Counted from the stretch's first letter, positions 8,828 through 16,912 are shown. The stretch: DNA of 21,512 nucleotides from Chara braunii (GCA_003427395.1 BFEA01000214.1:2227450-2248961), one strand, 5' to 3'. The notes: generated by a model from the letters alone, not told the origin. A program made the numbers and translations.

Positions 8828-8950
8828 CATTCCGATACATACAAAAGGTGCTTTATAGCGCAGTGGAAGACTTGGATACAAGTCCTGACCTGACCGGGAC
8901 TGACCCCTCTTACGTAGTACGACATAGCGAAGCAGAATGCTAGAATACTA

Positions 8951-9151
8951 ATGACTAGCCCAATCAATGTTTCAACGCAGACCAAACATACATCATGCTC
9001 ATCACAAGGTGTGAAGGGGCCTGGCGCTATACACAGGAAAGGAGCGCCAGGTCCAGACATACACAGACGAAGAGGAGGGGATCAGACGAAGAAGAGGAAG
9101 GGGGAGATGGGAAAGTCGTCAACACCAAGTCTCGTTACAAGTCCCAAGTAA
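8951..9151 (+). CDS. Small basic ORF in the right arm, unknown function
   Basis: The frame from ATG at 8951 codes 66 residues and ends at TAA. Its centre reads GVKGPGAIHRKGAPGPDIHR followed by a run of Arg, Lys and Gly. The left arm holds the matching peptide on the minus strand (330-578, GVKEPGAAHREKAPGPDIHR), but there the sequence upstream of the match has stops, so the left copy looks broken. Conservation of the reading frame through the PGPDIHRRRG block in both arms is the only argument for coding. No known domain is recognised. The basic composition could suit a nucleic-acid-binding or gag-like peptide, which is speculation. It lies upstream of the candidate microexon, on the same strand. 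Confidence 0.3.
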   Translation: MTSPINVSTQTKHTSCSSQGVKGPGAIHRKGAPGPDIHRRRGGDQTKKRKGEMGKSSTPSLVTSPK

Positions 9152-9360
9152 TCCCTCTTCGAAATGTCTGAAGCCCGAAAGTCGAGTCTGGATCCAATGC
9201 CACCAAGCTCTCTCTCTCTTTCTCTCGTAGTCTGCTGATGCAGTGAAGTCAGATAGTGAGAGGGTGAGAGGACATGGTGGACTGAGAAGAGGAAGAAGAA
9301 GAACTCTCTCTCTCTCTCGTATGCCATGTACTAACCTGTGAAGGTGGCGCTGTGCTGCAG

Positions 9361-9397
9361 GTACCTCGGAGATGAAGCTGGAGCAACGGCGCAGCAG
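9361..9397 (+). other. Candidate 37-nt microexon in the right arm
   Basis: TACTAAC at 9329-9335 lies about 25 nt before the acceptor CTGCAG (9355-9360). The 37 nt that follow code YLGDEAGATAQQ and end in a strong donor, CAG followed by GTAAGTA (9398-9404). Upstream, a pyrimidine tract and TCTCTCGTAG (9221-9230) look like another acceptor; the left arm has CTTCTCTCGCAG at the matching place. The order suggests an outward-transcribed, spliced unit, but its 5' and 3' ends are not identified. Confidence 0.5.
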
Positions 9398-9574
9398 GTA
9401 AGTATCCCTGGCCTCCACCCAATCTCTCTCTCTCTAGTACTACTCTAGCTATGGCGCCCAGCGCTGAAGACTACAGCTAACGCTACTATCGCCCAGCGCT
9501 GAAGACTAATGCTAACGCTACTACTACTCCTGCAGCGCTCCTCCAGAGTGCTGCTGCCGAATCCTGAAGACTAC

Positions 9575-10012
9575 TGACTGCCTCCTGCCTACCCGTGAAG
9601 TGCATGGGAAATCCCTATGAACTACCTCGGCCTGCCTCCTGACTGCCTCCGACTGCCCGCAGTTGCAGGGCGGGCAATCCAGGAGGCTGCTCTTGCCAAT
9701 GCCAAGCTGAGCCAGGTGCTGGCGCTGCAGCTGTCGTGGGAACAGACTAAAAATAGCCTGTTCCTAAAACCCTGGCTCGGTGCCTGAGTTTCAGGGCAGG
9801 TTGGTCTGATGACAGACCGAAAATGGCCCTTCGTTTCAGGCTAAAAAGGCTACTGCCATGTTTAGTCTCAAACGACACAGGGTCTGTAGGCCCCTGGTTT
9901 TCAGGCTTTCGAGCTGAACAGACACGGGGCCTGTAGGCCCTGGTTTTCAGGCTTTCAGCCTGAGGTACGCAGGGCCTGGAAAATGGCCCTCGTGTGCGGG
10001 CGCAGCATGTAA

Positions 10013-10014
<2 letters not shown>
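9575..10014. repeat. GC-rich internally repetitive segment
   Basis: The segment contains several forms of CCTGCCTCCTGACTGCCTCC, then a tandem pair at about 9877-9967 sharing TGTAGGCCC, CTGGTTTTCAGGCTTTC and AGCTGA/GCCTGA. AAATGGCCCT recurs near 9820 and 9980. No open frame stands out. It runs directly into the CT tract and may be a decayed element flank or LTR. Confidence 0.5.

Positions 10015-10047
<33 letters not shown>
10015..10047. repeat. (CT)n microsatellite
   Basis: About 33 bp of CT dinucleotides. Confidence 0.95.
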
Positions 10048-10049
<2 letters not shown>

Positions 10050-10050
<1 letters not shown>

Positions 10051-11460
10051 GAAGACAAGGATAAACCATTAAAAGACTACATTTCACAGGCAAACTCGAA
10101 ACACCAATTGGCCGCATTCTTCGGGTGAAGAGTGCTATCAGACCAAAATGGCTGACAGCGAAGCTTGGTGCGCAGTTCTTTTCCGCCTCGGCAAAGAGAG
10201 GCTCAGAAGTAGTCATGGTGGTTTAGAAGTCTGTGGACACTCCATGGCACCCCCATCACTGCACAGTTCACTGGACTCTACACCTGCTCACACAGACATG
10301 CATAGACCTTTCAAGGTGTGGCCCCATTACACAGGTAGAATGGCAGCCGAGGGGTCAGCAGGGTCCTTTTCTCCTAATAGCCACTAACCAGGGAATACAA
10401 TAGAGTTAGTTACAAGCAACTGTCCTCCGCTGGAAGACCATTGCTCGAAAAAAAGGGACTGTACTTGCATTAGCTAGGAATTTATTGGATGTATCCGTCC
10501 GTATTGACGACCAAATTCAGTTGAAAAAGTCTTGATGAGCATATGCCCTTAGCCATGGCATGGCAACCTAATGCCCAGTCCAGAACCAAAACAACTGCAC
10601 TGCAGAGCTTCAAACACTGCAGAGCTTCACGACGAAAAGCAGGCAGTCGCTGGGGCTGCTTTCCTTACCCACCGAGCTTGGGTAGGTTTGCTTGGTGTGT
10701 GGACGAACACTCTGATCTTTTTTTGTGAAACCAAAATCAACAAAAGACCGCACTTTTAAGTACTAGGTTTTCTGTTTGCCGGTGATGACCGACCAGACTG
10801 ATGCCCTCCAGAGTAGAAGGGGCCCGTGTGTTTCCAAACAAAAAGAAAAAAAGAAGGAACGAAAGAAAGCTACGTTTCCCGAGATGGAGGCGGCTAAACA
10901 GTGGAGGTTGGTAAAGTGGAACGCAGGGTTTTGACGAGGAGGAGAGGATTGGTGGAATTCCCCCCCTAGGTCCTGGTCAACGAGAACTTGTTGTCGGAGA
11001 TAGACAAACAGGTAAGACTGCTATAGCTATTACTGAATCAGAAGCAGATCAATGCAACCAGTTGGGGTGCCAACACCCGCCACCGTTTTGCAATCACTTT
11101 CGCAATCACATACTTGATGTACTATGTGCACTTTGCAACCGAAATCTTTTTGGTGTACCACTCACCCTGATTGTGCATGCATCCATCCATCTAAGTTGAA
11201 ACCTCTCTCAACTCGGTCGTCAGTATCCAAAGCGGGTCTGGACTTTGTTCTTTTTCCCCCTCTTAATCAGTATGCACAGTGAGTCTGTGCTATTATGCTA
11301 CGGACCGTCGGCAGAAAATTTCCAATCACAGGGGGTTGATCACAGCCCTCTGATATGCTGCTTTAGGCCCCGAAAACACCTCTTTGACTCCCCCCGAAAC
11401 CAAAGAAACGTACACAAGAGAAGAAAACTCTGTTTTTCTCTTGGGGAGGTGAAGCAGAGG
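10050..11460. other. Unassigned stretch
   Basis: No gene is supported. The only structured part is 10523-10580, which relates to the 12-kb repeat through a micro-inversion. CACTGCAGAGCTTCA also occurs twice (near 10598 and 10614). Other open frames are short and without recognisable motifs. Confidence 0.4.
10523..10580. repeat. Rearranged copy of the 12-kb repeat with a 29-bp inversion
   Basis: Positions 10523-10551 are the exact reverse complement of 11979-12007 (29 of 29), while the next segment (CCATGGCATGGC, then CCTAATGCCC) matches the sequence after 12007 in direct orientation. A short inversion within an otherwise collinear duplicate explains both. Confidence 0.6.
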
Positions 11461-11468
11461 GGGAAGGG

Positions 11469-11500
11469 GGGCAGAAGGGCAGAAGGGCAGAAGGGCAGAA
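11469..11500. repeat. (GGGCAGAA)4 minisatellite
   Basis: Four perfect 8-bp units inside a purine-rich run. Confidence 0.9.
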
Positions 11501-11617
11501 GGGAAGAGGAGAAATCTCAACCACGTTTAACTATCAGTCTGGTATCGACTTGCTCGGACAACACCACCCTCACGGTTTGAGCTCCAGTAGTGTTGTTCAA
11601 AAGTCAACCATAGCTGT

Positions 11618-11803
11618 TTAAACCACCAATACCTGGGCACCTGGGCCGCGGGTCTGACACCTCAAATACTGGAGGCGCGAAACGAAAACGCGGCCGTCAA
11701 TCGAACTTATCAATGGCGGGCCCAGCGTTTGCCGTTTCAGCCTCGTGTTCTTGTGGCGACAAGTTTCGGACTGCAAGGCTGGGGCCGTGTGCTTGTGGTT
11801 TAA
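11618..11803. mobile_element. Candidate 178-bp TTAA-flanked element
   Basis: TTAA at 11618-11621 is followed by ACCACCAATAC. At the other end GTGCTTGTGGT is followed by TTAA (11800-11803). The ends match in 8 of 11 positions in inverted orientation and start ACCAC, as in the better-supported element at 17146-17603. The TIR is short, so chance is possible. Confidence 0.3.
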
Positions 11804-12365
11804 AACCACTGGTACCTCTGTCAAGCCAGTGAGGCTGATGGCGCAGAATCCATCAAGCGGCGAGGAGGAAATGCGGTCCCTGCTCTTCTTCAAGAAGAGG
11901 ACATTCAGTGGTTACAGCAACAACAGATGGATGAGAATCCCGTCCCGGTTACTCTTCAAGAAGAGGATATTCAGTGGTTAAGGGCATATGCTCATCAAGA
12001 CTTTTTCCATGCCCTGCCAAGGCTACCTAATGCCCTTGCACGNCTTAAACATAATCCCTGTTACTCTTCAAGAAGAGGATATTCAGTGGTTAAGGGCATA
12101 TGCTCATCAAGACTTTTTCCATGCCCTGCCAAGGCTACGTAATGCCCTTGCACGAAACTCGATGCTGAGTTTAATTCCCTGTTACTCTAAGCACATGCCC
12201 TTAGACATTCAGAACGACTGGGCGTGGAAACTTAAACATGAATGCACGAAACTCGATGCTGAGTTTAAGTTTTCACGCCCAATCGTACTGTGCTTTTTTT
12301 TTAAGTTGTTGAGCCATTTCTCGCCAAGCAGGTTACACGTTGAAGCTGCTTCACAGGGAGGCTGA
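11804..12365 (+). pseudogene. Repeated coding-like stretch (LQEEDIQWL peptide)
   Basis: The frame is open from 11804 to a stop at 12142. It contains ALLQEEDIQWLQQQQ and then VTLQEEDIQWLRAYAHQDFF, HALPRLPNALA. The 95-bp segment 11948-12042 recurs at 12060-12154 with one mismatch. The 112-bp period shifts the frame by one, and the second copy is read in a different frame open from 11988 to 12365. GCACGAAACTCGATGCTGAG also occurs twice (12151 and 12244). The peptide is plausible as an exon of a helical protein, but no domain is recognised. The N at 12043 sits between the copies, so the duplication could be an assembly artefact. Confidence 0.3.
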
Positions 12366-12780
12366 CTGTGGCCAGAGGATGTCCGAGCGGAAAGATCAAG
12401 CACAGGAACTTTGTGTGTCTACGTTCAATGAACAGTATGGAAGTGAGGGATGACTTTCAACTTGCACCTTGCTCGATGATTTGAAAGAGTTTGCCACTAG
12501 TGCTCTTTGGACACACTTCTGGTTCGCCGGCTTGATGGTGCGCCGTTTCCTTCTTTTTTTCTATTTTGAGTGCGCTGTTTACATTTTTTTCGTCGTTTCC
12601 CCACATAGAGGAAAAGGGGAAGAGGGGGGGCAAGGGTGTGTGTCTGGGTGTGGAGTTTGGGGGGGGGAAGGGGAGGGGCAGAATTCTGCCTCTGTACGGT
12701 ATGCCATTCCAAGAACTGTGACCGCACAAGTCTCAGGGGTTAACAGGGGTATCAGCGGAAAAAAAATTGTTTTCTTGGGT
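12270..12780. other. Unassigned stretch with G-rich tract
   Basis: No gene is identified. Positions 12616-12679 on the plus strand hold at least six runs of three or more G (including GGGGGGG twice) and could form a G-quadruplex. Confidence 0.4.
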
Positions 12781-12781
12781 G

Positions 12782-12826
12782 TTTTTTTTTTTGGAAATTT
12801 GGTCACTTTATTACCAAAACAAAATG
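12782..12826 (-). repeat. Polyadenylated transcript 3'-end repeat, copy 1
   Basis: The minus strand reads ATTTTGTTTTGGTAATAAAG, then TGACCAAATTTCC and a run of 11 A. The AATAAA signal lies about 15-20 nt before the A run, as at the end of a retroposed mRNA or LINE-type insertion. The same block recurs at 16943-16987 with the variant AATAAG. Confidence 0.55.
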
Positions 12827-13074
12827 CTGCAAACAGTTTCTGGATTGTAGCTCAAATTAAGGGGGGGAACTTGGATTTTAAGTATATCTAACACATTTTG
12901 ACAGGAAATCAATCTATGGTTAACATTCAGTATTAAGTATGAATGATTGATGGGACAACAAAATTCTATGTAAATTTCCTAATATTATAGTATTTATCTA
13001 GGCTACAAGCCGGGCTGGTCGGGTCACCCTATTTTCTTTCGGGATTTAGACTAGGAATTTAGGTACCTCGCAAT

Positions 13075-13142
13075 CTGGCTGCACGGCGCATCTCGTTTGC
13101 GCGCACCGTGCCTCGGCAAGATCTGGGTTCTGATCCCGTGCG
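13075..13142 (+). repeat. tRNA-like / SINE-head-like sequence
   Basis: GGCGCAT (13085-13091) can pair with GTGCGCC at the 3' end. GGGTTCTGATCCC (13125-13137) resembles a B box with two mismatches, and CGCGCACCGTGCCTCGGCAAG resembles the body of tRNA-derived SINEs. It is shorter than a tRNA and has no clear A box, so it is a weak call. Confidence 0.3.
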
Positions 13143-13149
13143 CCTTAAT

Positions 13150-13640
13150 CTTGCGTGTAACTGTAATTTTTGGCGGGCACAATTGCAACTGTAATCTTCT
13201 TGTTCTTGATGTCCTTCGTGTTTCCTCTTTCCCGCCTCACCCTTACCCGTGTATGCACATCCCTTTTTCTGTTATAATTGTTCGCCACGATGCATGACTG
13301 GATCGATGCGTGGAGAGTGGTTTCCATCCCTCGCGCCGCGGCCTGGCCATGCAGACGTAGGCACCTCCTCCTCTCTTCTACTCTGGCATAATCCCGGGTT
13401 CCTCGTGCATGCTGTTCGCAGCCCGTCAGGGTTGCGTTTTACCCCCCAAACATTTCAACGTCAATCAAAATTTCAACGTCGGTGGTCGTCGNGAGGGTGG
13501 GCATTTTGAGGTTTTGGGGCCTTGCAAGGGCCAGGACCACGTAGGACCGGTAGCTGCGCATAGGAGGCCGAGGAGGCCGCCGTCCTCAAGCCTTTTTCGA
13601 AATTGAAACGGTGCGGGTGCACTTTTCTCGAATACCACAG
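13150..13640. other. Unassigned part of the 3.26-kb element cargo
   Basis: No gene is identified. ATTTCAACGTC is repeated near 13451 and 13470, just before the N at 13492. The rest is moderately GC-rich with short frames. Confidence 0.4.
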
Positions 13641-13646
13641 TTTCCT

Positions 13647-13700
13647 CGAATAGAAAATGTACAGGTTGTATTCGAATACAACCTGTAACCTTTCTATTCG
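13647..13700. repeat. 54-bp palindrome with a perfect 26-bp core
   Basis: ACAGGTTGTATTC (13661-13673) is followed directly by its reverse complement, with no loop. The arms extend with a few mismatches to CGAATAGAAA and TTTCTATTCG. The TATTCGAATA-type motif also occurs in the repeats at 17046-17147 and 17625-17727. Confidence 0.85.
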
Positions 13701-13802
13701 GATTTTGAAAAGAAAAAACTCTTGTATTCCGATAAAATTACTTCTTTTTGTTGGAGGTCAGGGCCTGCCCTCTTGCTCCCCGCCACTGACATGTTGCATG
13801 CT

Positions 13803-13807
<5 letters not shown>

Positions 13808-13868
<61 letters not shown>

Positions 13869-13871
13869 NCT

Positions 13872-13964
<93 letters not shown>
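13808..13964. repeat. (TC)n-N-(TC)n-(AC)n microsatellite
   Basis: A TC tract runs 13808-13868, N is at 13869, CTGCAGG then repeats the sequence that opened the first tract, a second TC tract runs 13877-13940, and AC follows to 13964. The identical CTGCAGG entry to both tracts suggests an unresolved join at the N. Confidence 0.95.
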
Positions 13965-14099
13965 CGTGACACACACACACTCAAACTCACACTCACATAC
14001 ACATGCACACACATTATCCTGTCTATTGATGGGAAGCGCCACCTGCTGGAAACTGGGTCCAGCGTCCCATGAACATCGTGAATAAAGCACCAACCGGGA

Positions 14100-14498
14100 C
14101 CCCACACACACTCTCTTCGAGTTGTGTATAGCGAACACAACAAAACATACATACAGCATAATCACTACCTCACCCTTCCCGAACCACATCAACAAACGAA
14201 CTACGGGCTGCGCACCCGTGCCCTCACGGTAAGTCAATAAATTTCGCAAGCGCGATGAATTCGCTCTCTATGATTTTGAAGGTTAGCGAGGTCAGTGAGG
14301 ATCGGCTAACGAGTAAGTTGGAAGGTGAGTAGAGCGAGTCGGGCGATCCGACGAGCTGGTGCCAAGCACGGGGGGTTGACGTGCAGGCCACGACGGACTG
14401 TGGCGCACGGGCGAAGTTGGCTTGCGTGCCCGGACTAAGCGGGGTGACGACACCGTGTTGGTGCGAGGCGACGAACTGCCCGCATCGGGAAGGGTGTA
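14100..14498. other. Unassigned GC-rich cargo
   Basis: No gene is identified. The sequence is CG-rich relative to the rest of the window, with a donor-like GGTAAGT near 14228. The minus frame at 14224-14589 is open but Ser-rich and unrecognised. Confidence 0.35.
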
Positions 14499-14516
14499 GA
14501 GAGAGAGAGAGAGAGA
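14499..14516. repeat. (GA)n microsatellite
   Basis: A short run of GA dinucleotides. Confidence 0.9.
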
Positions 14517-14567
14517 CGGACAGCGGACGTGTTGGGATGGTGTCTCTTCTCCCCACATCTGTATAAT

Positions 14568-14592
14568 TTTGACAATTGGCGCCAGCCATCTT
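14568..14592 (+). other. Weak primer-binding-site-like motif
   Basis: TTTTGACAATTGGCGCCAGC has the pattern of an LTR 3' end (..CA) followed within 2 nt by a TGGCGCC-type primer-binding site of plant LTR retrotransposons. No matching LTR pair or gag-pol frame is found, so this is only a pattern. Confidence 0.2.
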
Positions 14593-16009
14593 TTTCCTTG
14601 CGGCTATCTCGGATTTTCTTTCCTTTCAAATAAACGATGAGTGATCTGGTCTGTTTTCCTGTCCCTACTTTCTACAAGCATGTCGAGTTGGATATGATAA
14701 TCGTCTGTGTCTGATTCCGGCATGTTTTGGGCCAAAACGGTGTGCATGAATGGTCAAGTTGGCTGGAGTATTATGATGCGTGCATACTCGTCGATTTCTC
14801 ATTTCTTCTCTTTCTTTTGCAATATAGACTAGGAAGTCGTGTGATTGACCATGTTCCCACCACCAACCTCTCAATTCCGATCAATGCATGGGTGCCAAGC
14901 TTTAGAGGAAGCACGTCTTTTGGTCCGTTTGAACTGGGAATCAGAATGATCGGTCGTCCATTGATCGCGGGCTATGCGCACATATAACAACGTATACATA
15001 GGCGTTTCGAAGGGAAACGAGGTAGATGCGCATGTTCGAGGTATGAATGTATTCCCTTAGGCACACCCGACCAAACTCATTCTCGGAGAACGACACACAG
15101 ATCTTGTGCACGCACCTGTAAACTCGACTCTGAGGCCGCCGCTTACACGCGTGACTGCGAAACCTGCCTGCGGCCCGCCTTCCAAATGATAGGGGGTCTG
15201 TTAGACCTGCAGTATGAATGTTGAAACTCCTTTCCATGTTACCGATCGTTAGTGTTTGAGAGACCGGGAATTCCGAGAATATTGGGAGCGCACGCACTTC
15301 TTTGCACGCCCCAGAACCAAACTCCCAGAATTCCCCTATCAAACGGGGGCGCGAGCACGTTTGTCAGTGGGTCATCGGGCGACCCTTAAACAATATTCTG
15401 TACCCTTTTCGTCGATCCGGCCCGCCCACGTGTCAGACTATCGCGGAACCCGGCGTCATCATCATCGAAACGGAATATCCTCCCTATTTCCTCACGTCAC
15501 CCTTCCATTTCCATAGCCTAACGATCACCCCCTGGCGTACGATTGCTCCTTGCTCCTTATTGGCGTGACCCACCTTGTTCTGAGTGCCAGCAGGACCGCG
15601 CCTACCGCGCTGCAGGGTTCACCTGACGAACCCTCTCCGAAACCGAGCGGTGGGCACACGGTCTTCGACTGAGGCCTGCCACGTCAGATTCCAAAACTTG
15701 CAACGTTCGTCGACAACAAATACTCAGACAGCGCGACAGCCACAGCGTCCCACCGGTACACCAACTACGGAACTGGCCACGACGACGGAACCAGCGGAAG
15801 TGGTGACCCCAATCTACGTAGCACCAGACCCAGGCGCGATCCGCGACCACCTTCCTGCAGTTTTGTCCCTGGAACTCACCACAGGAGATCCCAGTTCCGA
15901 CCTGGGACTCCACCCCCACTATCCTAAAATCCTTGGCACACCCCTTTTCGCACTTCCGGGCCCCCATTTCACTCCGAAGAGGAAGTCGCACTGGGCGTGA
16001 GGTTTGGGC
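14593..16009. other. Unassigned cargo with a Thr/Pro-rich open frame
   Basis: The longest frames are 14941-15342 (minus, 133 codons) and 15584-16000 (plus, 138 codons, Thr/Pro-rich around TGTPTTELATTTEPAE). Neither has a recognisable domain. The plus frame covers the GC-rich part, where stop codons are rarer, so its length is weak evidence. Captured host sequence is possible but not shown. Confidence 0.3.
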
Positions 16010-16046
16010 GTCACACGGCCGCGCAAGGACAAGGGAAGATCCAAGC

Positions 16047-16047
<1 letters not shown>

Positions 16048-16082
<35 letters not shown>
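16048..16082. repeat. Internal poly(A) tract
   Basis: About 35 A residues at the same place in the transposon as the 29-A tract at 17812-17840, so it belongs to the element and is not a retroposon tail. Confidence 0.9.
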
Positions 16083-16084
<2 letters not shown>

Positions 16085-16332
16085 ATGTTATGCAGAAAAA
16101 TAAACTGAACAACTTTTGCCTCAGGGTCACATCGAAATTATTTATCGAATTTAAAATACAAACTTAAGTATAAAAAAAATATTTTTTATTTTTTTATTTT
16201 TCTATATCTTTTTGGCCCGGCCGGGCAAGTGGACCCGGGCCACTCTGGTAGCCTAGGTATTTATAGCATAATCGAATATAAAATGATAGGATGTTCTGTT
16301 TCTATTCTTGGGGAGGGGGGGAAGGGCGACGA

Positions 16333-16377
16333 CCTTGAGATATCATCATTGAGCTGACCGGCCCCAGGTAATTCAAA
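16333..16377 (-). repeat. SINE 3' tail domain, copy 2
   Basis: It matches 872-916 almost base for base (CCTTGAGATATCATCATTGA, then GCTGACCGGCCCC). Here it follows, in minus sense, a family B unit. Confidence 0.65.
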
Positions 16378-16402
16378 GTGATTCTACTCTGGTCATCTGA
16401 TT

Positions 16403-16517
16403 GTGATTCATTGAACGTGTGTTTAGGGCATCATGCCCTGCCGTACACGGACAGCCTCGAACCAGCACCCTCCTGCACAGGAGCAAAGTATCATAACCAC
16501 TACAACCCTTGGAGGTG
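16403..16517 (-). repeat. tRNA-derived SINE family B, copy B1
   Basis: The minus strand has an A-box-like TTGTAGTGGTTA, an anticodon-arm-like GCTCCTGTGCAGGAG, and a B box GGTTCGAGGCT. The head resembles tRNA-Asp or tRNA-His. After it come GTCCGTGTACGGC and the palindrome AGGGCATGATGCCCT (16425-16439). With the tail at 16333-16377 this makes a full-length unit of about 185 bp. Confidence 0.7.
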
Positions 16518-16724
16518 TTATAAAAACTGGATCCATACCGCTCGTGATATCCAGTCCACCTCCAGGGCTGTAGCGTCCTTGAACTCACACCACACACACA
16601 CAACACCACGGACTCGACAATCCACGCACACTCCGCTCAGCCAACAACACGTAGCCCATCACCACTACTTTGCCCGGTCACACACAGCGGGCCAACTTCC
16701 CGCGGGTTCCACAGGCGCCTCACA

Positions 16725-16840
16725 GTGATTCACTGAACAACGTGTTTAGGGCATCATGCCCTGCTGTACACGGACGGCCTCAAACCGGCACCCTCCTGCA
16801 CAGGAGCGGAGTATCGTAACCACTACAACCCTTGGAGGTG
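16725..16840 (-). repeat. tRNA-derived SINE family B, copy B2
   Basis: It aligns with B1 over the whole 116 bp, including the palindrome (16748-16762), A box (TTGTAGTGGTTA) and B box (GGTTTGAGGCC). It lacks the shared tail. Its 5' end (minus sense) abuts head A3 directly. Confidence 0.7.
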
Positions 16841-16912
16841 CATCTGGATTCGAGCTTGGGTCCATATTTCAGCAGTTCGTTGCGTGTCCAACTGAGCTAT
16901 ACCAGTTGGTTA
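16840..16912 (-). repeat. tRNA-derived SINE family A head, copy A3
   Basis: It has the best A box of the family, TATAGCTCAGTTGG (16888-16901), and a B box AGCTCGAATCC (16845-16856). The core reads GAACTGCTGAAATATGGAC. The acceptor and T stems do not pair, so it is SINE-derived. Together with B2 it forms an A-B head-to-tail dimer. Confidence 0.7.

Larger units (their letters stand above)
8765..9574 (+). repeat. Right arm of the 0.8-kb inverted repeat pair
   Basis: This is the mirror copy of 1-822. It matches outward to GAATCCTGAAGACTAC (9559-9574) and then diverges, so the outer boundary is near 9574. Just inside the inner edge lies a 32-bp direct repeat (8741-8772 and 8796-8827) that the left arm lacks as a duplicate. 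The arm carries a CT tract at about 9422-9436, opposite the GA tract at 143-161 of the left arm. Substitutions and small indels are spread along the pair, so the duplication is not recent. Confidence 0.8.
12990..16264. mobile_element. 3.26-kb member of the 8-bp-TSD transposon family, with foreign cargo
   Basis: The element spans 12998-16256. It starts CTAGGCTACAAGCCGGGCTG; its right end, in reverse complement, starts CTAGGCTACCAGAGTGGCCC. Perfect 8-bp duplications GTATTTAT flank it at 12990-12997 and 16257-16264. The right 240 bp (GCAAGGAC, poly-A, ATAAACTGAACAACTTTTGC, GCCCGGCCGGGC at 16215-16226) align with the 319-bp and 975-bp members. The left homology stops after about 25-30 bp, so about 3 kb (roughly 13028-16009) is cargo. 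No hAT-type transposase is recognised in it. GTCAC occurs at both cargo junctions (13023-13027, 16010-16014), a possible 5-bp TSD of a secondary insertion. Confidence 0.75.

Noticed and set aside
13694-14249. Long open frames across the TC/AC tract at 13.8 kb (up to 163 codons)
   Set aside because: They consist of Ser-Leu, Arg-Glu or Thr-His dipeptide runs produced by the microsatellite, and they span an N.
15584-16000. 138-codon plus-strand frame as a captured gene
   Set aside because: It is GC-rich and Thr/Pro-biased without a domain; length alone is weak evidence. It is kept only in the description of the cargo.
16048-16082. Retroposon poly(A) tail
   Set aside because: The tract sits at the same internal position in a sibling transposon copy (17812-17840).
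12998-16256. Autonomous hAT transposase gene inside the 3.26-kb element
   Set aside because: No frame shows the BED zinc finger, the DDE-region or the C-terminal dimerisation motif, and no frame exceeds about 160 codons.
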